Below the pieces are notes generated by a model that did not search any database, was not told the DNA's origin, and worked only from the letters and a program-made list of their open reading frames with translations. From an uncultured Methylococcales bacterium (lineage in GTDB: Bacteria; Pseudomonadota; Gammaproteobacteria; Methylococcales; Methylomonadaceae), in the NCBI GenBank assembly GCA_913019935.1, contig CAJVZC010000001.1, positions 1 to 64,000 on the forward strand: 64,000 nt of DNA, in the 5' to 3' direction. Of this stretch, positions 39,177 to 46,593 are shown piece by piece. Positions within the stretch are counted from its first letter, which is position 1; every line of letters starts with the position of its first letter. Position numbers and translations under genes: made by a program.

Positions 39177-40469
39177 TTAACAACAACGGGTACGGGGAAA
39201 AATACAACTAAAAGAACTACCAACACCTTCTTGACTACTGATGAGCAATTTAGAATCATGATTCGCCAATACATGCTTTACAATAGCCAACCCTAAACCG
39301 GTACCGCCCTTTTCACGACTACGCCCAACATCAACCCGATAAAAGCGTTCTGTTAACCGATGAATATGCTCCTTAGCAATACCGTCACCGTAGTCTTGCA
39401 CTTCAAACTTAACACCCCCTGGAACTGATTGCCAACGCACATCTATTTTAGAACCTTCATCAGAGTACTTCATTGCATTAACAATCAAATTGGTAAATAC
39501 ACTCTCCAAATCTTTCTCCTTACCTCGTATTTTCAAGACCGACTCAATCGATAGATTTATCCGAGCATTGAGCGGATCAAAGGTATCTCCTGACAGACAT
39601 AACTGCTTGAGTATGGCTGAAACGTCAACTGATTCTAGCGCCTCTAAGTCACCCTTGTTCTCCGTGATGCATTCCAAACGTGCCAATAACAACAAGTCCT
39701 CGATCAATCCTTCCATTCGAGCAGCCTGTTGGGTCATCCGAGAATAACTGTCTGTTAAAAATTCCGACACGTCCTCATCCATGTCTTGGAGGGTCTCAAG
39801 ATAACCTTTAATAACCGTTAACGGTGTCCGTAATTCATGTGATACATTGGCTACAAAATCGCGCCGCATATCCTCAGATTTTTTTAATTTAGTCACATTT
39901 TGAGCCAACAATAATCGCAGTTCATTATTGTAAACTAAGAATCTAAACTCTAAAAAAACACCTTTATTAACTGGTGAAGTAATAACTGCCGTTTCACTTA
40001 AATCTTCCCGACTCAAGTAGGCTGTCAACAATGGGTGATCAATAACACGGGCAATATGCGTACCTAAATTTTTCTTCCTTAAGCCAACAAGTTCTCTAGC
40101 CGAATCATTAAACCATTCAATTTCATCATCGACATTAAGAACAATCGCTGCATCCGGTAAGGTGGCCGTTGATTTATAAAATTGATTAAGTAACTTACCT
40201 AACCGTTTTTGGGTCTGACGATGCCGCCGATGAACTCGGTCCAAATAAAAATAGACCCAATACCAAACGCCTTTAGCATTCGACTTGCCTTTAAGTTTAT
40301 GTGTATCTAACCTTTTTATCAGTAGCGATAATTGCCAATACTGATGTCCCAAAAGTATTAATAATGCAACAAAAGCCCAGATAAAGAAATGACCCCAGAC
40401 AACACTGACCAAGGTGGCAATCAATAAATAACAAAGCAGTTCAATAAGGGCTGACACCCAAAAATTCAT
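39177..40469 (-). CDS. phoR: Phosphate regulon sensor histidine kinase PhoR
   Basis: Senses phosphate limitation through the Pst system and phosphorylates PhoB. At 430 residues it has two N-terminal membrane helices (about 6-45), a PAS domain with ALPDAAIVLNVDDEI-like sequence, HisKA with His211 in NVSHELRTPLT, and a HATPase domain (NAMKYSDEGS, DYGDGI, EKGGTGLGLAIVK). It starts 9 bp after phoB. Confidence 0.96.
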   Translation of the reverse strand: MNFWVSALIELLCYLLIATLVSVVWGHFFIWAFVALLILLGHQYWQLSLLIKRLDTHKLKGKSNAKGVWYWVYFYLDRVHRRHRQTQKRLGKLLNQFYKSTATLPDAAIVLNVDDEIEWFNDSARELVGLRKKNLGTHIARVIDHPLLTAYLSREDLSETAVITSPVNKGVFLEFRFLVYNNELRLLLAQNVTKLKKSEDMRRDFVANVSHELRTPLTVIKGYLETLQDMDEDVSEFLTDSYSRMTQQAARMEGLIEDLLLLARLECITENKGDLEALESVDVSAILKQLCLSGDTFDPLNARINLSIESVLKIRGKEKDLESVFTNLIVNAMKYSDEGSKIDVRWQSVPGGVKFEVQDYGDGIAKEHIHRLTERFYRVDVGRSREKGGTGLGLAIVKHVLANHDSKLLISSQEGVGSSFSCIFPRTRCC

Positions 40470-40478
40470 AACAGCACT

Positions 40479-41165
40479 CTATAATGAAAAACGATAACCA
40501 AATCCTCTAACCGTTTTAACCAAGTCGCCACAACCATGTTCGGACAAAACCTTTCGAAGTCGCCGAATATGCACGTCAACCGTACGCTCCTCTATATAAG
40601 CGGTACGTCCCCAGACATTATCAAGCAGTTGTTCTCGATTGTATACTTTCCCGGGATGGGTCATAAAAAATCTCATCAATTTAAACTCGGTTGGGCTTAG
40701 AGGAACATCTCGCCCCTGATACGACAATTGATAACGCTCCATATCTAATATTAAATGACCCGCCACAACTTTAGTCTTCGTGAATGACTTCCCTGCTCGC
40801 CTAAGCACCGCTTTAATTCTGGCCACCATTTCTCGGGGCGAGAAAGGCTTGGTCATGTAATCATCCGCACCCACTTCAAGCCCTCTGACTTTATCTTCTT
40901 CGGCTCCTCGCGCTGTTAATAAAATAACCGGCAACTCATTTAACGATGGGTCATTCTTTAACTGGCGACACCAATCTATACCGCTCATATCTGGCAACAT
41001 CCAATCCAATAAAATCAAATCTGGCATTGACTCGGCTATCAAATCTCGCGCCTCACGAACATCTTTAGCACATTGAACATCAAAGTCAGCCTTGTTCAGA
41101 ACGATAAGCAACATCTGCCTGATTGGCTCTTCATCTTCAACCACCAATATTTTGGCAGAATTCAT
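40479..41165 (-). CDS. phoB: Phosphate regulon response regulator PhoB
   Basis: Activates genes for phosphate uptake and scavenging by binding Pho boxes. At 228 residues it has an N-terminal receiver with Asp54 in LLDWMLPDMSG and the conserved Lys in KPFSPRE. The OmpR-type winged-helix domain ends in RTVDVHIRRLRKVL and VRGFGYRF. I found no clear Pho box upstream of itself, so autoregulation is unproven. Confidence 0.97.
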   Translation of the reverse strand: MNSAKILVVEDEEPIRQMLLIVLNKADFDVQCAKDVREARDLIAESMPDLILLDWMLPDMSGIDWCRQLKNDPSLNELPVILLTARGAEEDKVRGLEVGADDYMTKPFSPREMVARIKAVLRRAGKSFTKTKVVAGHLILDMERYQLSYQGRDVPLSPTEFKLMRFFMTHPGKVYNREQLLDNVWGRTAYIEERTVDVHIRRLRKVLSEHGCGDLVKTVRGFGYRFSL

Positions 41166-41607
41166 AAACTTCCCTTCTTTAAAATAAAAGGCCCTTGTAA
41201 ATCATAACCCCATAATGGCGTAAGTCTATTGACTTGCTCGTTACTATTAAACGAATCTATTAATTCTGAGTCAACGACTATTTATCATCGATACAAGGGA
41301 AACAATAACATTTGAAATAACCTACTAACCGATCAAATTGTTTTTATTCTTGATTACTTCCTACTTATAGAGCCGATCTATCGACTAAAAAACACTCCCA
41401 ATGACACTATCTTGCTACCGGTAATAGCCTGTTATAAATATAACGCCAACGTCACCAAGCATGGACACCCATGAGTCATTTAACCCATCATCACAGATAG
41501 ACACTGCAAACAACATACTTTTAATAACAGCCTAAGTCCTTTGTTTTGTTCTGTGATACGATGACCCATAATGGTTCTGTAAAAAAACCTTTTGGATTAC
41601 ACTACTC
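41166..41607. other. Long intergenic region between phoB and the DUF1538 operon
   Basis: About 440 bp with no credible gene on either strand. It must hold the divergent promoters of phoBR (leftward) and the DUF1538 operon (rightward). I see no Pho box, repeat or strong hairpin; a CATAAT near 41567 could be a -10 box for the operon, but its -35 is poor. Confidence 0.5.
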
Positions 41608-42342
41608 ATGGCCGCCTTAAGAAATCGTTTTATCACCCAGATATTTCGCAGTTTTGCAGACCTGGCCCCCATGGTGTCAGTCATCCTCATTTTTCAGTTC
41701 TTCATCATAAAGCAACCCATACCGGACCTCATTAACCTGATTAGCGGTATTCTTTTTATTGTTCTTGGCTTAACGTTATTTATTCAGGGATTAGAACAAA
41801 GCCTATTTCCTATTGGCGAGTCAATGGCACAAGCCTTTGCTCAAAAAGGCAGTCTTTTCTGGCTACTTTGTTTTTCTTTTTGCTTAGGCTTTAGTACGAC
41901 AATTGCAGAACCCGCCTTAATTGCGATTGCCAATGAGGCCGCCACAATTGCCCAAAACGAAGGGCTACTTAAAGACTCTACAACAACCGTTTTTCAGTAT
42001 GCGCTCGGCCTTCGGATTACAGTGGCCTTATCTGTCGGTCTGGCCATACTCATCGGGGTATTAAGAATCATCCACGGCTGGAAATTACACCACCTGATTA
42101 TTTATGGCTATTTAGCCATTATCATCATCACCCCTTTTGCGCCTAACCATATTATCGGCATTGCTTACGATACCGGCGGTGTTACGACGTCAACCATTAC
42201 CGTCCCCTTAGTAACCGCTCTGGGTATTGGACTTGCCAAAGCCATTAAAGGCAGAAACCCTATGACTGATGGTTTTGGACTAATCGCTTTTGCCTCGCTC
42301 ACGCCGATCATATTTGTCATGCTTTACGGAATGCTCCTGTGA
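41608..42342 (+). CDS. DUF1538 family membrane protein, first of tandem pair (UmpA-like)
   Basis: A 244-residue polytopic protein with about six hydrophobic segments. Family hallmarks are SFCLGFSTTIAEPALIAIA and AYDTGGVTTSTITVPLVTALG, followed by GFGLIAFASLTPI. A pair of DUF1538 proteins from a Halomonas (UmpAB) has, to my recollection, been reported to act as a two-component Na+(Li+,K+)/H+ antiporter; I cannot verify this here. The next gene is a paralogue and overlaps by GTGA, so both subunits are probably made together. Start ATG; the ribosome site is weak. Confidence 0.85.
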   Translation: MAALRNRFITQIFRSFADLAPMVSVILIFQFFIIKQPIPDLINLISGILFIVLGLTLFIQGLEQSLFPIGESMAQAFAQKGSLFWLLCFSFCLGFSTTIAEPALIAIANEAATIAQNEGLLKDSTTTVFQYALGLRITVALSVGLAILIGVLRIIHGWKLHHLIIYGYLAIIIITPFAPNHIIGIAYDTGGVTTSTITVPLVTALGIGLAKAIKGRNPMTDGFGLIAFASLTPIIFVMLYGMLL

Positions 42343-43112
42343 TTGAATGGCTGGGTCATTTTGCCGATACCCTAGGCGCAACGGCCCGGGATATTCTCCC
42401 TATTTTGCTAATCATCATAATTTTTCAACTGATGATTATCCGAAAGCCGATCCCACACTTTAAAAAAACAATCCTCGGCTTTATCTTTGTTCTTGTCGGG
42501 ATTGCCTGTTTTTTAGAAGGCCTTGAGCGCGCACTTTTCCCTCTAGGTGAACTCATGGCTCAGCAACTGACTCACCCTGACTTTATCGCTCCCAATAACT
42601 CCCCCTCCGAAATTTCCTGGGATGCTTATGGCTGGGTCTACTTATTTGCCGCTAGCATTGGTTTTGCGACTACTCTCGCTGAACCTTCCCTCATGGCTGT
42701 CGCCATAAAGGCCGAGGCTATTTCTGGTGGTACTATTCATGCCTTAGGTCTGCGCTTAGCGGTTGCGCTTGGCGTTGCTTTTGGGATTACACTCGGTAGT
42801 TATCGAATTATTACCGGCACCGAACTCTACCTCTACATTGTAGCCGGTTATTGCATTGTCATTATTCAAACGTTCTTCGCCCCTAAATTACTCATTGGAC
42901 TGGCTTACGACTCGGGTGGCGTTACCACGTCATCAGTCACGGTTCCCTTGATCACAGCGCTTGGACTAGGGCTGGCCTCTTCTATCCCCGGGCGAAGTCC
43001 CTTACTCGATGGCTTTGGCCTCATCGCCTTTGCCAGTTTATTCCCTATCATGACTGTTTTAGCTTATGCCCAAATTTCCCACTGGCTAAATCGTCGCAAA
43101 TCTTCCTGTTAA
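42339..43112 (+). CDS. DUF1538 family membrane protein, second of tandem pair (UmpB-like)
   Basis: A 257-residue paralogue of the preceding protein. It shares ASIGFATTLAEPSLMAVA, AYDSGGVTTSSVTVPLITAL and DGFGLIAFASLFPI, but carries an extra loop (about residues 79-98, THPDFIAPNNSPSEISWDA) before that first motif. The start is GTG overlapping the previous stop as GTGA, which supports translational coupling and fixed stoichiometry. It is followed 15 bp later by a PII-like gene, pointing to regulation by a metabolite-sensing protein. Confidence 0.85.
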   Translation: MIEWLGHFADTLGATARDILPILLIIIIFQLMIIRKPIPHFKKTILGFIFVLVGIACFLEGLERALFPLGELMAQQLTHPDFIAPNNSPSEISWDAYGWVYLFAASIGFATTLAEPSLMAVAIKAEAISGGTIHALGLRLAVALGVAFGITLGSYRIITGTELYLYIVAGYCIVIIQTFFAPKLLIGLAYDSGGVTTSSVTVPLITALGLGLASSIPGRSPLLDGFGLIAFASLFPIMTVLAYAQISHWLNRRKSSC

Positions 43113-43127
43113 TATCGAGGTTAAATT

Positions 43128-43478
43128 ATGCACTTCAAATTAATTATCGCTTTTGTCGAAGATGACAAAACAGAATCAGTACTCGATGCCGCACGTCGTC
43201 ACGGTGCTAAAGGGGTAACCGTTATTAATAATGCTCGCGGCGAAGGAATCGAGCAACCCAAAACATTTTTAGGATTAACCCTTGAAACACAACGGAATGT
43301 TTTACTGTTTTTAGTTGAAGAGCATTTAAGTCGCTACATTCTTGAAAAAATAGCGAACGCGGGTGAATTTGACAGTAAGCCTGGAACCGGTATCGCTTTT
43401 AAAATTGATGTCGATGATGCCATTGGCGTTATGCATCAAGTCAACGAACTAACCCATGAATTTGAGGACGAAATATGA
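43128..43478 (+). CDS. PII-like signalling protein associated with DUF1538
   Basis: A 116-residue protein with a GlnB-type ferredoxin-like fold: FKLIIAFVEDDKTESVLDAA, HGAKGVTVINNARGEG and VLLFLVEEHLSRYILEKI occupy the usual PII positions, and FDSKPGTGIAFKIDVDDAIGV resembles the nucleotide-binding TGKIGDGKIFV region. The T-loop expected between strands 2 and 3 is shortened (the region around GIEQPKTFLGL), and no Tyr51 equivalent is present, so uridylylation is unlikely. It is 15 bp after a DUF1538 gene and overlaps the CBS gene by ATGA. Probably an allosteric regulator of the membrane pair (inference). Confidence 0.8.
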   Translation: MHFKLIIAFVEDDKTESVLDAARRHGAKGVTVINNARGEGIEQPKTFLGLTLETQRNVLLFLVEEHLSRYILEKIANAGEFDSKPGTGIAFKIDVDDAIGVMHQVNELTHEFEDEI

Positions 43479-43882
43479 GCCATTCAGAAAAGATAACCGT
43501 CAAAGATGTTATGAAAACAGCTTTTAGCACCATTAACGGTGATGCAACCGTCAGCGAAGCCTTACTATTAATGAAATCATCGAAAACCTCAACAATCATT
43601 GTAAATCGGCGCCATGATCATGATGAATTTGGTCTCATAACATCCAGTGATATTGCGCGACAAGTCATGGCTAAAAATAGGGCCCCCGATCGCGTTAATG
43701 TCTATGAAATTATGGAAACGCCGGTTATCTGTGTTCGGCCTGAAATGGATATTCGATTATGTGCTCGGTTATTTGCAAACTACAACCTCGTTCGTGCACC
43801 CGTTATTGAAAACGATAAGATAATCGGCATGATCAGTCCGAATACCCTGGTCCTTGATGGCTTATATAAAATTTATAGCTAG
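43475..43882 (+). CDS. Two-CBS-domain protein of the DUF1538-PII module
   Basis: A 135-residue protein consisting of two CBS motifs: one around VKDVMKTAFSTINGDATVSEA to TIIVNRRHDHDEFGLITSSDI, the other around VYEIMETPVICVRPEMDIRLC to ENDKIIGMISPNTL. CBS pairs commonly bind adenosine nucleotides and gate channels or transporters. There is no fused enzyme or membrane domain. It overlaps the PII-like gene by 4 bp (ATGA), so it completes a four-gene operon. Its role as energy-charge sensor for the DUF1538 proteins is inference. Confidence 0.85.
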   Translation: MSHSEKITVKDVMKTAFSTINGDATVSEALLLMKSSKTSTIIVNRRHDHDEFGLITSSDIARQVMAKNRAPDRVNVYEIMETPVICVRPEMDIRLCARLFANYNLVRAPVIENDKIIGMISPNTLVLDGLYKIYS

Positions 43883-43891
43883 CCAAAACAA

Positions 43892-43926
43892 GCCCGCCCA
43901 AGAAGCTACATCCTCAGGCGGGCCTT
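43892..43926. terminator. GC-rich hairpin between the DUF1538 operon and the TM2 gene
   Basis: GCCCGCC (43892-43898) pairs with GGCGGGC (43917-43923) over an 18-nt loop, followed rightwards by CTTTCGTT. It sits between the convergent genes and probably ends the DUF1538 operon. Confidence 0.6.
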
Positions 43927-43929
43927 TCG

Positions 43930-44529
43930 TTACTTTAAGGGTCTGTTTTGTGCGTCTCTGTCAATCCGATGCATTAACATTAAAATTCCCTCCAAAACCC
44001 CCCAGACAACGGCAAAACCCAACGTCCCAACCGTTGCGACTATTTGGGCGACACCTAACTTCCAATACCCTAAATAGAAACGCCCTGCCCCTAGCCCACC
44101 CAGACAGATAGACAAGAACACAGCAAGACGCCGCGACTTAACAGCTTCGCCTTGTGGCCCGGTATACTCGCCAATGAGTTCCATCTTAAGAACTTTACCG
44201 TATTTCTTATGTACTTCTTCGGCATCAAAGGCCACTAGACAGCCACCATACGGCTGGTTATCCTCATGCCAATCAGCCAGCTCAAAGTAATAACTTTTAT
44301 TATTTTTATCTGTTGAAATTATTCCGGTCTTATTCTTTGAATCATAAGCGGCTATATGCCCTTTATAACTATTAATTTCTGAGGCCTTTTCTTTCTTTGG
44401 CGATGCATTTTGATCGGATTCCGCGCTTTGTTCTGCCTCCAGATCATCCTGCATTATTTCTTGTTCCTGAACCACGCTGCTATCCTGCGACCCCTCGCTG
44501 CTTTGCTCTTCTTTATCATCAGTTGCCAT
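43930..44529 (-). CDS. TM2-domain membrane protein with N-terminal OB/cold-shock-like domain
   Basis: A 199-residue protein in three parts: an acidic, disordered-looking N terminus (about 1-52), a small beta domain with GHIAAYDSKNKTGIIS and SYYFELADW that resembles a cold-shock or OB fold (about 55-115), and a C-terminal TM2 domain with RRLAVFLSICLGGLGAGRFY and a second hydrophobic hairpin (about 133-185). TM2 proteins are of unknown function in bacteria. The nucleic-acid-like domain on a membrane anchor is unusual. It is convergent with the DUF1538 operon. Confidence 0.75.
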   Translation of the reverse strand: MATDDKEEQSSEGSQDSSVVQEQEIMQDDLEAEQSAESDQNASPKKEKASEINSYKGHIAAYDSKNKTGIISTDKNNKSYYFELADWHEDNQPYGGCLVAFDAEEVHKKYGKVLKMELIGEYTGPQGEAVKSRRLAVFLSICLGGLGAGRFYLGYWKLGVAQIVATVGTLGFAVVWGVLEGILMLMHRIDRDAQNRPLK

Positions 44530-44733
44530 AGTTTTTTCACCAACCTTATACTTAAATAATATTTTTTGTTACACCCGCTGAAGATCGCTTAATCTCCGTC
44601 CAACCAGAGACTCGATACGTAAAAGAGACCTACCCTAGCTAACGACTTTTACCTTAGCGTAATTTAATCAGGCTTCACTATAACGATGTCAGTCAGGTAT
44701 AGCAACGAACTAACCATCAAATCTACAAAAAAC

Positions 44734-45246
44734 CTAAGTAATTGTTCGCTGAAGCAGAAAAATCACATAATAAGAGCCATAAAAAAACAAAAAGGACAAC
44801 CCTAAACCAGACACTAATGACCGCGATAATGCATGGCGAAAAATATGCCCCATAACCCCCCAGTGCCACAACATAATCACTAATAAAAACAGAAAACCTT
44901 TTTCCGGCAACATCTCTGACATTAAAAAGCCCACCACCGGCAGCGAACAAAAGCTAATCAAACTATCAGCGCTCAACAACGCCGTTAATGTTTGACTAAA
45001 ACGCTGTGTATTACCAAAAACATACAGCACTCCCCAAGTAAAACCTGCCAACAACCCTAATTGAACAAAAACCTGTACAAACCCCTTTACCCAATCTGGC
45101 GACAACAGCATTAAAACACTGTTTACCGCAATATAAATATAAACTGCAAGCCGCAAATAATCAGGCGAACGACCCATCGCCTGAGGCCCGTTTCGAAAGC
45201 GACAAATACTCAGGGTGGTCAAAAATAACTTTTTAAAAATACCCAT
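44734..45246 (-). CDS. Predicted polytopic membrane protein of unknown function
   Basis: A 170-residue protein with four or five hydrophobic segments after a short basic N terminus. The start has ICRFRNGPQAMGRSPDYLRL; I recall a similar GPQ-containing segment in Yip1-domain membrane proteins, but this is weak. There are no catalytic motifs, and I do not recognise it firmly. It stands alone, 204 bp from the TM2 gene. Confidence 0.6.
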   Translation of the reverse strand: MGIFKKLFLTTLSICRFRNGPQAMGRSPDYLRLAVYIYIAVNSVLMLLSPDWVKGFVQVFVQLGLLAGFTWGVLYVFGNTQRFSQTLTALLSADSLISFCSLPVVGFLMSEMLPEKGFLFLLVIMLWHWGVMGHIFRHALSRSLVSGLGLSFLFFYGSYYVIFLLQRTIT

Positions 45247-45408
45247 TACTCAAACAAACTCCTCTGTCTGCAAAAAAACAAAATTAGCCCAAGAGGCTAC
45301 TGCCATAAATATTAACTTACAATTTTAGTCTGAAATAACCTACCCCACGATAACTCTTTATTCTATACTTTGGTTTTTATACATTTTATTGATCTAGAAT
45401 TATCGATC

Positions 45409-46503
45409 ATGACGCCCTCAGAAAAAAAACTTACCGAGCAAATACAGCGCTTATCAGAAACATTAGATCACGTTGGCGCCTATGTCTTTACAAAAGACCA
45501 GCAAGGCCGTTATACCTATGCGAATAAAATGGTTTGCGACCTTTTTGAAAGCCCTTTAAATGAAATAATTGGTCTAACAGATTCAGCTTTCTTTGATCTA
45601 TCGACATTCAATCAGTTACAAATAAATGACCGTCGGGTCTTAGACCATGGCGAACACATTGAATCTGAAGAAAACAATATTATCATTGCTAGCGGTGAAT
45701 TAAGAACTTATTGGTCCGTCAAGAAGCCGATAAAAAATGACCGCGGCCAGATTATTGGAATGTGTGGTATTTCAACGGATATCACGGACCGACTTAAGTT
45801 GGAAGAAGATCTACTTACCGCCAATCAAACAAAGGATAAATTATTTTCAATCATTGCCCATGACATAAAAGGTCCTATTGGCTTTATCCTCGGCCTATTT
45901 GACGCCAGCCTCCTTAACAAAAACAACCATAAGCCTTCTGAACTATACTCAGCCATATACAATTCTCTCAACAACATACATAAACTGCTCGGGAATCTTT
46001 TATATTGGGCTCGATCTCAAAAAGGCGCACTGAAACCTAAAAAAATAGAGTTCGAAATCGAACCCCATTTAAAAGACAGTCAACACGCATTTAATGTCGA
46101 AATTAACAATAAAAACATTACCTTCACCGTCAACATAGCACCCGCACTGACCGTTAATGCCGACCTTTTTATGTTTCAAACTATCATCAGAAACCTACTC
46201 CACAATGCGATAAAATTCACCCCTCAGAACGGTACTATCTCAGTAACTGCAGAAAGGGTAGATAACCATATCTTAATTAGCATTACCGACACCGGAATTG
46301 GCATCGCTACAGCGGTGGCTGAAACACTTTTCACACCCTTTAAAAACCAGCCACTCCAGAATGAAGACCTTATTACAAAGGACACCGGGCTTGGCCTTAT
46401 CCTTTGCAAGGAATTTGTTACCCTTCACAGCGGCACGATAGGTGTTAGCAGTGCTCTTAATAAAGGCAGTCGATTCTGGTTTACCTTACCGAAAAACACA
46501 TAA
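45409..46503 (+). CDS. Orphan PAS-domain sensor histidine kinase, apparently soluble
   Basis: A 364-residue kinase with no membrane helix. A PAS/PAC domain (about 15-127) contains HVGAYVFTKDQQGRYTYANK and ends in GISTDITDRLKLEE; HisKA has His151 in IIAHDIKGPIG; the HATPase has NLLHNAIKFTP, TDTGIGI and TGLGLILCKEF. No response regulator gene is adjacent. The ATG at 45409 fits better than the TTG at 45370, which would add 13 hydrophobic residues. Signal unknown; the PAS domain could bind a cofactor or small ligand. Confidence 0.88.
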   Translation: MTPSEKKLTEQIQRLSETLDHVGAYVFTKDQQGRYTYANKMVCDLFESPLNEIIGLTDSAFFDLSTFNQLQINDRRVLDHGEHIESEENNIIIASGELRTYWSVKKPIKNDRGQIIGMCGISTDITDRLKLEEDLLTANQTKDKLFSIIAHDIKGPIGFILGLFDASLLNKNNHKPSELYSAIYNSLNNIHKLLGNLLYWARSQKGALKPKKIEFEIEPHLKDSQHAFNVEINNKNITFTVNIAPALTVNADLFMFQTIIRNLLHNAIKFTPQNGTISVTAERVDNHILISITDTGIGIATAVAETLFTPFKNQPLQNEDLITKDTGLGLILCKEFVTLHSGTIGVSSALNKGSRFWFTLPKNT

Positions 46504-46593
46504 AAAACTGATACAAAACCTAACGAACGCTGTTATTAAGTTAAACAGAAAGTAAGCCGATCACTGAACTTTACCATAACCACAACACCGAAC

